From the NCBI RefSeq assembly GCF_014635725.1, contig NZ_BMDJ01000011.1:119328-183327 (forward strand): a stretch of 64,000 bases of DNA, written 5' to 3'. Under the pieces are notes generated by a model. The model was given only the letters and a program-made list of their open reading frames with translations. It searched no databases and had not been told where the DNA came from. The stretch is from Pedobacter mendelii. Its GTDB lineage: Bacteria > Bacteroidota > Bacteroidia > Sphingobacteriales > Sphingobacteriaceae. Of the stretch, positions 28,986-38,951 are shown in pieces; the first letter of the stretch is position 1, and the number at the start of each line of letters is the position of its first letter. Position numbers and translations under genes: made by a program.

Positions 28986-30953
28986 TTAATATTTCACTAT
29001 GGTAAACTCCGTCCTTCTGTTCAACTGATGCTCCGCTTCGGTACACTTTACTCCGTTTGTACACTCATTCAGCAGGCGACGCTCCCCATAGCCTTTTGCC
29101 TCAATCCGGTTTTTGTTGATACCTTTATCAATGATATACTGAACGGCCGATTTTGCCCTGCGTTGCGATAGCTGCTGATTATACACATCACTCCCACGAC
29201 TATCGGTATGCGAACCAAGTTCTATCCAAATCGTCGGATTATCATTCATAATTTTTACCAGTTTATCTAGTTCTATCGCTGCGTCTGGTCTTATGTTATC
29301 CTTATCAAAGTCATAGTTGATGTTTTCCAATCTGATGGCTTTGTTCAGTTCAATCCGTTCCAGAAAAAGATCTTGTTCGAGTACTTTAGAGCTGTTCATG
29401 TTTCTGGTCGTTAGGCTTGCTGCTTCCGAACGGAAATCTGTCTTTTCTCCAGTCAATTTATAATCAGATGCCTTCTCTAAATTAAATTTGAAGCGGCCGT
29501 CATCACCTGTCTGCACTTTTAATATACCGCCATTCAATTGGTTCAAAGATATAAGTGCATTACTTAATGGCAGATTGGTCTTTTTATCATATACCTCCCC
29601 AATTAGCCTAAAGGCCAGTTGCTTTTGCTCCATAAAACTATAGATATCATCCTCTCCCAATCCATCTGTTCTGCTGGAAGAAAGATAGCCTGTATCCTTA
29701 CCACTAAAGTTGAATGCAAAATCATCCTGTGGCGTGTTTATGGGATAGCCCATATTGCGGGGCTCGCCAATTTTTCCAGAAACAAGTGTGGCCTTAAAAA
29801 TGTCAAGTCCACCCATACCTATCCGGCCATCGCTGCTAAAGTATAGATTGTTTTCAGCGTCAACGGACGGGCTTCTTTCATTGTATTCACTGTTTACTTC
29901 CTTTAAATTAATTGGCATGCCCCAGTCTCCGGCACTAGTTTGATGTACTAGATACAAATCGGTACCTCCCTTGCCGCCAGGCATGTTAGAAGCGAAATAA
30001 AGCGATTTTCCATCTTTGGTAATATAAGGGTCACCAATAGAATACTGATTAACATTGTTGTACTTAAATGCAACTGGTTTTCCCCAAGTTCCATCCTTAT
30101 CTTTTTTACTGGAATAGAGCTCCACATTCACAGTAGCTAGTCTGGCGTTAAATCCCTTCACTTTTTCATATTCTGCAGTATTATGGATCTTCGTTAGGGT
30201 AAAATAAACTTCATTCCCATCTCCTGTGAAGCTTGCCGATCCAATATGGTATTGTGTGCCTGCATCGAAAGGAAAAAGCTTTATACTGTCTGTACCGGAT
30301 TGTGTGTAGAGCCTCAGGTAGTGATTACCTGTCCAACCATAAATGTTTGGATCCGGTTTCCGGGCACCATCAAATTTTAAAAAGGGGCGGGCTGGCGACT
30401 GCTTACCTGGGTTCACGATGCCTCTGTCCGAAATGAAGATAACCTGGTCACCTTGCCTTATCGCCCCCCAATCTGATTGTGAAGAGTTCAATATCCTTAC
30501 GTTGGTAACCGAATAACTGCTTGGTTCCTTCATCCATTTCAATGCCGAATCGCAGGATAGAAGCCATGTACGCTTTTGCGTAGCAGTAATGTCTTTATTA
30601 CTTTCTGCATACGCCTCATATTTCAACTTGGCCTCATTGTATTTTGAATTGCCTTGCAGTGCTTGAGCGTAATACAATAAGTTAATCGAGGCGCTGCCCG
30701 GCAGGCTTGTAGCAGTAGCATACCAACGCTCCGCTTGCATATAATTATTCTGTTTTTTATAGCATTCACCCAGCCGCTCAGCGGCATAAAGTGTTGCCTT
30801 CTTTTTGTAGGCTTGTTCATAAAGATCAATCGCCTTTACATAATTAAAAAGTTCATACTGCTTATCGGCCTCGGTAAGCACGTACTGTGCCCATGTTTTA
30901 TTATGTATGCCGATGGCTAGCATTATTGTTAGACAAAGTAAAAGTTTCTTCAT
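28986..30953 (-). CDS. PorE-like OmpA-family protein of cassette B
   Basis: 655 aa with a signal peptide (LLLCLTIMLAIGIHNKTWAQ). Same domain order as the cassette A protein: TPR-like helices with paired YxxA motifs (about 25-140), propeller strands (SLYFASNMPGGKGGTDLYLV, NLYFSSDGRIGMGGLDIFKA, GYLSSSRTDGLGEDDIYSF), a regulatory-like domain (about 450-540) and OmpA_C (INYDFDKDNIRPDAAIELD, SHTDSRGSDVYN, RRAKSAVQYIIDKG). Predicted to anchor the cassette's T9SS outer-membrane partner to peptidoglycan. It is more diverged than the A and C copies are from each other, suggesting a separate lineage. Confidence 0.9.
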   Translation of the reverse strand: MKKLLLCLTIMLAIGIHNKTWAQYVLTEADKQYELFNYVKAIDLYEQAYKKKATLYAAERLGECYKKQNNYMQAERWYATATSLPGSASINLLYYAQALQGNSKYNEAKLKYEAYAESNKDITATQKRTWLLSCDSALKWMKEPSSYSVTNVRILNSSQSDWGAIRQGDQVIFISDRGIVNPGKQSPARPFLKFDGARKPDPNIYGWTGNHYLRLYTQSGTDSIKLFPFDAGTQYHIGSASFTGDGNEVYFTLTKIHNTAEYEKVKGFNARLATVNVELYSSKKDKDGTWGKPVAFKYNNVNQYSIGDPYITKDGKSLYFASNMPGGKGGTDLYLVHQTSAGDWGMPINLKEVNSEYNERSPSVDAENNLYFSSDGRIGMGGLDIFKATLVSGKIGEPRNMGYPINTPQDDFAFNFSGKDTGYLSSSRTDGLGEDDIYSFMEQKQLAFRLIGEVYDKKTNLPLSNALISLNQLNGGILKVQTGDDGRFKFNLEKASDYKLTGEKTDFRSEAASLTTRNMNSSKVLEQDLFLERIELNKAIRLENINYDFDKDNIRPDAAIELDKLVKIMNDNPTIWIELGSHTDSRGSDVYNQQLSQRRAKSAVQYIIDKGINKNRIEAKGYGERRLLNECTNGVKCTEAEHQLNRRTEFTIVKY

Positions 30954-31047
30954 TTTTTTTGTTTTTGAGGTATCAGTTAATTACCATTTAAGGGGTGCTT
31001 TACTTTTAGCCTCTGATTTATATTATACATCTCCTCGCCTGCATTTA

Positions 31048-32016
31048 CTAGAAGTATCTAGGTGTTAACATCCTTGTGTTCTTCTTGTTGAAGAAATAGC
31101 TAATCGATATTTCATGAGTTCCGCTACTATAACCTTGCAATGGTCCAATCGAAAAATCGTAGGCATAGCCAATCCGGATGTTCTCCGTTGGTAAAATTTG
31201 TACTGCAGCAACTGCGGAGTTTAATTGACTTAGGTCTTTTTGAAGATAGTTTTTGCTATACAGCTTTACCCCTGTCCGGTAAGATCCGCCAATCCAAAGC
31301 TTTTCGCCCAGAATAAGAAATGCATTCAGATCAAGACTGGTCGGGCCGCCCCTATCGTCTTTGAGGAGGAATGAAGGTTTTACCAAAAAGTCCTGGCTCA
31401 GCGGCAAAAGTATGCCTGCTGTTAAATAATAATGAGGCTTAGGCTGTGGAATGAACGCATATCGGTCTATATCGATGTACTGAGCAACCAGGTTATCTGC
31501 CGAAAAACCAGCATAAAAGCGGTTATTAGCAAAATAAACACCAGCCCTCGCATCAGGAACAATTGTACTTTGCAGCCCTACAGGCTGGAAAGGTTCTGGG
31601 TCGTTTGGGTTCAACAGTGCCCCGTCTATACCTAGTTGCACCGCGCCAATCCCAATACCAAAGGCAAGCCTCGCGCTGCCATCACTATTCATCCGTAGCC
31701 GGTAGGCATAGTTTCCATAAACCGCCTCGTTTCGCTGGGCGCCGAGCCGATCGCTCGATACCTGTAATGCAAGCCCAACATTTCCATCATTCGCAATCGC
31801 ATCAATAGCCAGAGACATCGTTTTAGGTGCCCCCTGAATGCCCGTCCACTGCGTACGGTAGAAAGCGTGAAAGTTAAGCTGCTCCTTGTAACCTGCGTAG
31901 GCAGGATTAATGTAGATGCCATTGAACATATACTGGCTAAACTGTGCATCCTGCTGTCCATTTACCAACTTGGCGTATAGCAAAAACACGCTTAATATGT
32001 GTAATATTTTTTTCAT
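31048..32016 (-). CDS. PorP/SprF family T9SS membrane protein, cassette B
   Basis: 322 aa with a signal peptide (ILHILSVFLLYAKLVNGQ). Signature QFSQYMFNGIYINPAYAGYKEQ, barrel strands (LNAFLILGEKLWIGGSYRTGV, NIRIGYAYDFSIGPLQGYSSG, HEISISYFF) and terminal LTPRYF. It is the presumed exporter and anchor partner of the 430-aa CHU_C protein just upstream (91 bases). Confidence 0.92.
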   Translation of the reverse strand: MKKILHILSVFLLYAKLVNGQQDAQFSQYMFNGIYINPAYAGYKEQLNFHAFYRTQWTGIQGAPKTMSLAIDAIANDGNVGLALQVSSDRLGAQRNEAVYGNYAYRLRMNSDGSARLAFGIGIGAVQLGIDGALLNPNDPEPFQPVGLQSTIVPDARAGVYFANNRFYAGFSADNLVAQYIDIDRYAFIPQPKPHYYLTAGILLPLSQDFLVKPSFLLKDDRGGPTSLDLNAFLILGEKLWIGGSYRTGVKLYSKNYLQKDLSQLNSAVAAVQILPTENIRIGYAYDFSIGPLQGYSSGTHEISISYFFNKKNTRMLTPRYF

Positions 32017-32106
32017 TTATCTTTTTTTTCAATTGCCAATTTCCATTTCCCGGTTTTGAATTCGCAGTTACCTGTTTTTATTTTCGAAATTTCAACCGAA
32101 AACTGC

Positions 32107-33399
32107 TTATTTCTTAAATGTTCTAATCAAGGTTATCCATCCCTTAAATACCTGCAATTCAGAAGCAGAATTTTCCCTTACCTTAATTAAATAATAATAA
32201 GTACCCTCGTTAAGTCCCGTACCGGTCCAGTCGTTATTATAATTGTTTGATTTATAAACCTCGTTGCCCCAACGATTAACGATTACCAATTCATTTTCGG
32301 CAAAAAGTGCTAATCCACGGATTTCGAAACTATCGTTTGAACCATCTCCGTTTGGTGTAAATAGGTTTGGAATAAATAAAGTGGTACCAGAAACAGCCAG
32401 TTTGGTAAAATATCCGCTATTGGCAACCGCATCAGCAGCTATCACAACATCGTTACGGGTATGCACTCCAACAGATGGATTTGTACCCTTAAGCATATCC
32501 CATTTTGTACCAGTAACATACCTGGAGATTGCAGCGTTGGTATCTTTAAACAGCAATCCGTTCGTATTGCTGTTGTGCTGCAAAACCAGGTTGGTGTTAA
32601 GTACCGAAGAGCCGTAAATATGCCAGGTTCTGTCCATACCTAATGCCTGGTTAGGGATGGGCTTACCTGATGCAAAATTATCCTGAACACTTACATATAG
32701 CTTACCAGCTGAAGCTGGCGTAAGTGTTGCCGGGGTAAAATCATTTTCGGCAATTCCAACGGGGAAAACAAAATTACCCGAGCCGCTGTAATCCTTAACA
32801 AGATGGCCTATAATACTATTTCCCGTTACTACCATCCGATCCTTGGAATAATTTATCAGCTTTCCGGGAGTTCCGAAGGTTAAATTATGACCGTTAAGAA
32901 TAATATCCGCCCGATCAACGGCCATATCGATTGTGCCGTCAATGTTTAATGAGGCAGATAAAATCCCTGCGGGATTTGTGGTACCATAGCCAGGATCGGT
33001 TACATCGGCTAAAACAAAATTGTCATCGTTACGATGTTCGACTAATAAGTTGATGAATGCACCATTATTTCCATCAATATTGGTTGCGCCCGAAGCCATG
33101 CTCGTATAAAAAGGATTATTACCTGGATTATAGATTACAATTTTGCCTTTGCCTGAAAATGTTGCACCCGGGGCAATCCAAATATTTTTACTATAAATTT
33201 CTAACGTACCATCAATTGTCCAATTGGCATTTGGCCCAAAAAAACTGCCCTCCGAAAAACGGGTTTCGGTTGTGCCAGCAGTAATGTTTACTGTCGAGTT
33301 ATCGACCGTTGTACTACCCGCTCCTGTTTGTGCATTTATGTGCATCGCTAAAAACAATAGCGATGCAATAAAAGGTATAGGATATATATATTGTTTCAT
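32107..33399 (-). CDS. Short surface protein with CHU_C (type B T9SS) C-terminal domain, cassette B
   Basis: 430 aa with a signal peptide (PFIASLLFLAMHINAQ). Residues about 25-330 are beta-rich with repeating short strands (NWTIDGTLEIYSKNIWIAPG, GKGKIVIYNPGN, DRADIILNGHNLTFG) that suggest a beta-helix-like fold. The last 87 residues hold IPNLFTPNGDGSNDSFEIRG, VNRWGNEVYKSNNYNNDW and LNEGTYYYLIKV, the gliding-motility-associated sorting domain. It is much shorter than the A and C adhesins. It lies between the collagen-like gene (59 bases upstream) and its PorP/SprF partner, so it may be the base of a composite fibre. Confidence 0.88.
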   Translation of the reverse strand: MKQYIYPIPFIASLLFLAMHINAQTGAGSTTVDNSTVNITAGTTETRFSEGSFFGPNANWTIDGTLEIYSKNIWIAPGATFSGKGKIVIYNPGNNPFYTSMASGATNIDGNNGAFINLLVEHRNDDNFVLADVTDPGYGTTNPAGILSASLNIDGTIDMAVDRADIILNGHNLTFGTPGKLINYSKDRMVVTGNSIIGHLVKDYSGSGNFVFPVGIAENDFTPATLTPASAGKLYVSVQDNFASGKPIPNQALGMDRTWHIYGSSVLNTNLVLQHNSNTNGLLFKDTNAAISRYVTGTKWDMLKGTNPSVGVHTRNDVVIAADAVANSGYFTKLAVSGTTLFIPNLFTPNGDGSNDSFEIRGLALFAENELVIVNRWGNEVYKSNNYNNDWTGTGLNEGTYYYLIKVRENSASELQVFKGWITLIRTFKK

Positions 33400-33458
33400 G
33401 CTCTTTTTTTATAGCGTTCTATTAGTTTATGGAATAGTGGTTGTTAAAGCCAGCTTCC

Positions 33459-36110
33459 TTAACCTATGCTCAAACATACCCAAGTGTTACCATCACTTTG
33501 CAATGAGTATTTGTTCCCTGTAACACCTACGTTAGGTGTTGGCACAACACTTCGAGTTGCCGTACCTGAAACCTCAAATGATCTGCTCGTATCTAAGTTC
33601 ATAGTGCCATTATTGATAATATAGTATATCCTGCCTTTACAGGTAGTTGGATCTGGTAGGGTGATGGTTATTCTAGTTGTTGCTCTACTGATAATGGTAT
33701 AGTCTGATGCTGTAAGTGTATAATCTGAGGTGGTTACACGTATCGAATGACTAACCGAACCTTCTACCTGAAATGTACTATTTGAAATGGAAACACCAAC
33801 AGAAACTTTACCCATTTGATAAACGTCATCGGTATTGGCTGTAGCCCTATTTGTTGTACCCTGAATTTGTAAGGGCTCTGAAGCGGTTGCAGAAGAAGAT
33901 ATGGTTTTTAATACCCCGTTTGCATCGGCAACTACTATATTATCAGTTGATGCACCAGCTTGTAATCCCTCAAAACGAACGGGATCTGCTGTTGCCACAA
34001 CATGCAGTTTATTGGTTGGCGCAGTCGTATTAATACCAACTGCACCCGTAGCAATCACCGTTACTGCATTGGCACGGTTTGTTGCATCGCTGCCCATACC
34101 AATTTCAAATAAGGAATTATTTACATTAACATTGGCTTTACCAATAATAAACTGGTTATAGCTATTGGAAATATTCTGCTCACCAAACAAAGTTGAGTTA
34201 ATAGCCCTGAATCTGGCTAAGTTATTATTTCCAAAAAGCGTGTTATTGATTTGATTAGACCCATTTCCTTCTGCAGTAATAATATTATTCTGCCCGAACA
34301 CCGTGTTATTGTTCATCGTGCCACCTCCACCTTCCGTTTTAATGGTATTTAATGTGCCAAAAATTGTATTATTTTGTAAGGAAGGTCCTGCACCATCCGT
34401 AGAAAAATTATTTCCTGTTCCAAATAAGCTACTTCCTGAGTAATTCCCACCCATTTGTGCAAACGTATTATTTACACCCATACTAAATGAATTGGCTGCA
34501 TTTACGGTATTACCAGAACCAAAAACAGCAGAATTATCTTTTAAAACATTGTTATTTTTACCTACACTAAATGAATTCTCTCCGTTTACGGTATTACTAT
34601 CTCCAAAAGCAGCAGCATTAGTAGCTGTAACCATTAAATTGCTACCCACGGCAATACTTTTCGAACCTACAACTCCGGTTGTTGGCGTATCGCCACCTCT
34701 GATTGCTCCTGCTACATCCAATGCTGATCCTGCCTGTACAGCACCTTTACCAATTGCAACAGTTCCACCCTGGTATATATCTTGTGAGTTTAATGTGGCT
34801 TTATCATTTGTTCCTTGAACATTCCATGGTTCAATGGTTAAAATCCCTAAACCCAAGCCATTAGAAGTTATACCATTTACTGTTGATGTTAAATTATTTG
34901 CACCGTCTAACGCTAAAACATTGGTATTGATAATTGCTGCCCCTGAGCTGGTAACTCCGTTTACAGTTACTGTCGCTGTATTATCAGACGATGCATTTGA
35001 AACCGTTGTAGCTGGAACCAAACTAGATGAAGTAATTGTTTTTAAAACGCCGTTTGCATCGGCAACCACTATATTATCTGTGGTTGCACCAGTTTGCAAA
35101 CCAGCAATCGCTAAAGTATTTGAATTGGTAGCTGTAATTGTTGTAGGTATTAATAAATTGCCCCCCAATTGTATATTATTTATTGTTTTTGTTAAGCCGC
35201 TATTTGCTGTTGTTGCTAAACCACTTAAGTCTATCGCGTTAGAAGCTATCCCATTAACAGCTGAAGTTAAATTGTTGGTAGCAGCATCAAAAGCTAATGC
35301 GTTTGTGCTAATTATATTTGCTGTTGGTGCTACACCATTAACATCGCTTGTAAGTACATTGCCTATCGTATTTAAGGTATGCGTAATGGTTTGTGGGGTT
35401 GATGGCCCGGCTGGCCCTTGCGGACCTGTCGAACCTTGTATACCCTGTGTACCCGAAGCACCTGTTAAACCAGTATCTCCTTTGTCTCCCTTATCACCTT
35501 GTATACCTTGTGCACCTGTTAAACCAGTTAGTCCTATAGTACCTTGCGCACCGGTAGCGCCAGTATCGCCCTTGTCTCCCTTTGGTCCAGTTGCACCAGT
35601 TAATCCGATAGGACCTTGTAAACCTGTATCTCCCTTCTCTCCCTTATCACCTTGTATACCCTGTGCACCTGTTAAACCTATATCACCTTGCGCACCAGTA
35701 TCACCCTTTGGACCAGTTAACCCGATAGGACCCTGTGCACCGGTCGCACCAGTATCACCCTTTGGACCAGCAGCACCGATTGGACCTGCCACCCCCTGGC
35801 CACCGGCTGCGTTTTTAACCCATTTAGTTCCATCATTGTAATATATGCCCGGCGTAACATCGCCGTCAGTTGCGGTGTTGTAAACCATCATCCCCGCAAC
35901 ATGTGTGGTTAATGGAAATGCGGCTGTAGTGGCTTTCAGCGCTACCCTTACATGGAGCAAGCCCTTATTGGTACTTTCCAATTCTAAAATAGCATCCTTA
36001 TTTGGCAGGTTGTTACCTGTTAAAGTACCATCCTTAACTTTTTGCTGGGCAAAAGAAACGGTTATACTCAACATAAGTCCCGTTAAACTGAGTAGTAATT
36101 GTTTATTCAT
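33459..36110 (-). CDS. Collagen-like, tail-fibre-like surface protein, cassette B
   Basis: 883 aa with a signal peptide (LLLSLTGLMLSITVSFAQQ). Residues about 101-237 are a Gly-X-Y collagen-like tract (GPKGDTGATGAQGPIGLTG and similar, about 45 triplets). After this come repeated linkers (VVADANGVLKTI) and a YadA-head-like region with repeated SxAxGxxN units (SIAVGSNLMVTATNAAAFGDSNTV, SFSVGKNNNVLKDNSAVFGSGNTV). The C-terminus (TISRATTRITITLPDPTTCKGRIYYI pattern) resembles a fibre tip. It should trimerise. Unlike its neighbour it lacks a T9SS C-terminal domain, so how it reaches the surface is unclear. First gene of cassette B. Confidence 0.85.
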   Translation of the reverse strand: MNKQLLLSLTGLMLSITVSFAQQKVKDGTLTGNNLPNKDAILELESTNKGLLHVRVALKATTAAFPLTTHVAGMMVYNTATDGDVTPGIYYNDGTKWVKNAAGGQGVAGPIGAAGPKGDTGATGAQGPIGLTGPKGDTGAQGDIGLTGAQGIQGDKGEKGDTGLQGPIGLTGATGPKGDKGDTGATGAQGTIGLTGLTGAQGIQGDKGDKGDTGLTGASGTQGIQGSTGPQGPAGPSTPQTITHTLNTIGNVLTSDVNGVAPTANIISTNALAFDAATNNLTSAVNGIASNAIDLSGLATTANSGLTKTINNIQLGGNLLIPTTITATNSNTLAIAGLQTGATTDNIVVADANGVLKTITSSSLVPATTVSNASSDNTATVTVNGVTSSGAAIINTNVLALDGANNLTSTVNGITSNGLGLGILTIEPWNVQGTNDKATLNSQDIYQGGTVAIGKGAVQAGSALDVAGAIRGGDTPTTGVVGSKSIAVGSNLMVTATNAAAFGDSNTVNGENSFSVGKNNNVLKDNSAVFGSGNTVNAANSFSMGVNNTFAQMGGNYSGSSLFGTGNNFSTDGAGPSLQNNTIFGTLNTIKTEGGGGTMNNNTVFGQNNIITAEGNGSNQINNTLFGNNNLARFRAINSTLFGEQNISNSYNQFIIGKANVNVNNSLFEIGMGSDATNRANAVTVIATGAVGINTTAPTNKLHVVATADPVRFEGLQAGASTDNIVVADANGVLKTISSSATASEPLQIQGTTNRATANTDDVYQMGKVSVGVSISNSTFQVEGSVSHSIRVTTSDYTLTASDYTIISRATTRITITLPDPTTCKGRIYYIINNGTMNLDTSRSFEVSGTATRSVVPTPNVGVTGNKYSLQSDGNTWVCLSIG

Positions 36111-36531
36111 CTAATTTTTAATTAAAATGTTATTATTAATAAATATTGATTGTTATAAAATGTTGGTCTTACATAGCGAATGAGATTGAACGTTAAGTGG
36201 TTAGCGGTAATTACGAATAGTTATTTCGCTTGCTTGCTGTTTACCTATAGTCAAATAAGTGACCAAAAATCAAATAAGGCCTCCTTGTGTTCTAGAGGCA
36301 GAATCTCAAAAAATAAGAAAAATAGTAAGGGGAATTATTTACCCAAAACGAGGAATCCTGTTACCTTTTCCCTCATTACCTGGTCATATTATCACATCTT
36401 CTTCGTTCTTCCATTTCGAATAGAAATATTTTCAATAACTATTATTATAGATTAGTTATTTATACATATAATTATTTCCATTTAAAAAGTTAAAAACTTC
36501 TAGTTAAATTTTAATAATGTTTAAAATACAG
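36111..36531. other. Upstream region of cassette B
   Basis: No supported gene. It separates the start of the collagen-like gene from the end of the LytTR regulator gene and should contain the cassette B promoter. A plus-strand frame of 91 codons at 36180-36455 lacks family features. Confidence 0.5.
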
Positions 36532-37227
36532 CTAAAGAAATCGCATGTATCTGTTTAGATTAGCCCTGTAGGTGTCAGAAACTGGTATCAAGTGCCGGTT
36601 AACTAAAAGTGTTTTACCCTCGGTACTATCTACCTTACAAAGGTTAACAATAAAAGAGCGGTGTACCCTTACAAAAATATGTTGTGGAAGTTTTTCCTCA
36701 ATAGCTTTTAATGAGGAATGAATAACTCGGTAACTATTGGCCATACGTATTTTCACATAATCTCCTGTAGATTCTAAGTAAAGAATATCCCCAAAATTAA
36801 GCCTATGAACGATATTGGAATCTCTAATGAATATAAATTCAGCACGCTGACCGTGAGGGTTGATCTGGTTCTTGTGTAAAGTTTCTTTAGCTTTTTGTAT
36901 TCCTTTTAAAAACCTTGATGGAGATATTGGTTTAAGCAAATAATCTACTGCATTTAAATCAAATGCCTCTAATGCATGCTCGGCAAGGCAGGTAGTGAAT
37001 ATAATTAAAGGAGATTTTTTCTCTAAAATCCCCGCCAATTCTAGCCCACTCATACCTGGCATGTTAATATCTAAAAAGATAAGATCGACTTTAAGATCTA
37101 TTATTTTCTGATAAGCAACTGTAGCGTCTTCACACTCTCCAATCAATATTAAAGTGCTATCTAAGTCCATTAGCCTCTTAAAAACAATTCTGAAAAGTTT
37201 ATCATCATCAACAATTAGGCAGTTCAT
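36532..37227 (-). CDS. LytTR-type response regulator
   Basis: 231 aa. The receiver domain (about 1-120) has MNCLIVDDDK, phosphoacceptor Asp in LIFLDINMPGMSG, a Thr in IIFTTC and Lys in YLLKPIS. The LytTR DNA-binding domain (about 135-231) has FIFIRDSNIVHRLNFGDILYLES, YVKIRM and FVRVHRSFIVNLCKVDS. It is expected to bind direct repeats in promoters. It lies 49 bases downstream of a histidine kinase gene on the same strand, so the two probably form a two-component system. It is also upstream of cassette B, a possible target. Confidence 0.95.
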   Translation of the reverse strand: MNCLIVDDDKLFRIVFKRLMDLDSTLILIGECEDATVAYQKIIDLKVDLIFLDINMPGMSGLELAGILEKKSPLIIFTTCLAEHALEAFDLNAVDYLLKPISPSRFLKGIQKAKETLHKNQINPHGQRAEFIFIRDSNIVHRLNFGDILYLESTGDYVKIRMANSYRVIHSSLKAIEEKLPQHIFVRVHRSFIVNLCKVDSTEGKTLLVNRHLIPVSDTYRANLNRYMRFL

Positions 37228-37276
37228 TTGATATTATTTTATAAAGAAGAAAAAAAATTAGTTGAAAGAAATTGTC

Positions 37277-38680
37277 TTAATCCATTGGCAGTGCCACAAA
37301 AAAGATGCTCCCCTTTCCGGCTTCACTCTCCACCCAAATCCGGCCACCATGTGCTAAAACTAGTTGTTTTGAAATGGCCAGGCCCAGGCCAAAAGAATGC
37401 TCGCCCAGAGTTCCCTGCCGCTTCGCATCGGTAGACATATTAAAGATTTTTTCCTTTAGGTGGTATGGAATTCCAATTCCCTGATCTTGTATTTTTATGA
37501 CAACTTCTTTTTCTGTTTTGTACATGCCTATTTTAATCTCGCTACCTACAGTACTAAACTTGATTGCATTTATGATGATGTTATTCACGACCCTCCAGAT
37601 TTTTTCCTTATCAACCCGAACCAAGGCATCAACAGCGAAAAACGTTAACTGTTGTGACTTATCACTTGCTTTAAAACTCAACATTTTAACACAATAGCCC
37701 ACAATAGTTTGCAGTTCGATACTTTCTTTTTTTAAACTTTCTGGACCAACGTTTATGTTTAATACGTCATCGATCATCTCCAATGAATGTATAATCGAGG
37801 TGTTCAGCAGATCGAGCAGTTCCTGGTCTTCTGGTGGTAGCTTCGGATTTTTAAGCACCCCAATAATGCTAATGGCCGCAGCCATCGGACTTCTGAGATC
37901 GTGTGCAACAATTTTCATCATACGTGTGTTTGCACCTTGGCTTTGTTCCAATGCAGTTAATACTTTTTCCAGCTCCGCATTTCGCTTTGTAGCTTTTAGG
38001 TTTAATACCTTTAGTTTGTTTATGTACCGCCAAAGAATAAAAAACGACAAGATAATCATCAAAAAGAATATAATAACCGACTCAAAATAGCCTTTTTGTA
38101 CTTCTTTATTTTTATCCAATGAAACAGTTATACGTTCTCCGTTCAAATTTTTAAAAGCGGAACTTATGCCTGCTACTTTCAAACGGAGGATAATACCATT
38201 ACTTGAAATTCGAAACTTATAATGAAGCTTTAAGCTATTATATGCGATAGAGAGACGATTTGTTGGGTCAAAAAAATACCCTTGTACACTATTGAATTTC
38301 AACTCTTTTCCCGCCAGCATTTCTCCTTCCGGATTTTTACTATTGGGGGTGATTTGTAGTTTTCCAACCAACAGATGCTCTTTTTTAAAGCACTTAAATT
38401 GTAGAAAAAATTTAGCTCTTTTAAACTTCTTAATTATGGCATTCAAGTTGTTAAAAGTTTGCCTCTCATTATACATAAACTCTTGTTTGCCTTTCCTGTA
38501 GCTTAATAAGGCCTCAACCTTTTTTATTATTTCACTGGTGCTAACAGGAACTGAATGAACTGGTTCAACAGATTGATTACGACAAGAGGTATTGCAAAGG
38601 ATAGAAACGATAACAATTAAATATTTATGAATACTTAATTGTTTTGAAGAGAAGAAAAAGTTACTGGAGGCCTTAAACAT
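37277..38680 (-). CDS. Membrane sensor histidine kinase
   Basis: 467 aa. An N-terminal hydrophobic segment (KYLIVIVSILCNTSC) is followed by a periplasmic sensor part (about 35-200) without a recognised domain, then a transmembrane helix (VIIFFLMIILSFFILWRYI). HisKA: KIVAHDLRSPMAAAISIIGVL with the phosphorylated His. HATPase: N box NNIIINAIKFS, G1 DQGIGIP, G2 GLGLAISKQLV. Ends SIFFVALPMD. It probably phosphorylates the adjacent LytTR regulator, an uncommon pairing because LytTR regulators usually work with LytS/AlgZ-type kinases. Confidence 0.92.
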   Translation of the reverse strand: MFKASSNFFFSSKQLSIHKYLIVIVSILCNTSCRNQSVEPVHSVPVSTSEIIKKVEALLSYRKGKQEFMYNERQTFNNLNAIIKKFKRAKFFLQFKCFKKEHLLVGKLQITPNSKNPEGEMLAGKELKFNSVQGYFFDPTNRLSIAYNSLKLHYKFRISSNGIILRLKVAGISSAFKNLNGERITVSLDKNKEVQKGYFESVIIFFLMIILSFFILWRYINKLKVLNLKATKRNAELEKVLTALEQSQGANTRMMKIVAHDLRSPMAAAISIIGVLKNPKLPPEDQELLDLLNTSIIHSLEMIDDVLNINVGPESLKKESIELQTIVGYCVKMLSFKASDKSQQLTFFAVDALVRVDKEKIWRVVNNIIINAIKFSTVGSEIKIGMYKTEKEVVIKIQDQGIGIPYHLKEKIFNMSTDAKRQGTLGEHSFGLGLAISKQLVLAHGGRIWVESEAGKGSIFFVALPMD

Positions 38681-38860
38681 AATGATTAACCTGGGTGGGG
38701 CAATTAATTTATAGAGAATGTGATGGTGTGGTATTAGGATTGGGCTGCTCGCAATGCTGATACCAGCCTGCTTACAGGTAGATAGTTCAGTTTTTTTTTA
38801 GCGAAGCAACACAATTTAAACGCAAAAAATAAAATATTCAATTCAGGTAAATAGTACTAT

Positions 38861-38889
38861 AAAAAAGGAGACTGCCGTAAACAGCCTCC
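38861..38889 (-). terminator. Rho-independent terminator of the SusCD operon
   Basis: On the minus strand, stem GGAGGCTG pairs with CAGTCTCC (one G-U) around TTTACGG, then six T. It lies about 60 bases after the stop at 38952. Confidence 0.85.
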
Positions 38890-38951
38890 CAACTATAATC
38901 CACCTAACCGAATCTAGTAAATAGGTGATTCCGCAATTGACGGATTTATTT

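Noticed and set aside
34200..34560. CRISPR-like periodicity in the collagen-like gene
   Set aside because: The regular spacing reflects protein repeats (SxAxGxxN units) in a coding frame; no identical repeats with unique spacers are present, and no CRISPR array was seen in the window.
34834..35841. A 335-codon plus-strand frame, rich in Pro and Val
   Set aside because: It is the antisense of the collagen-like tract and neighbouring repeats; glycine codons read backwards give an open proline-rich frame. No start context or family.
36180..36455. Plus-strand frame of 91 codons upstream of cassette B
   Set aside because: No signal peptide or family, atypical composition; more likely promoter DNA.
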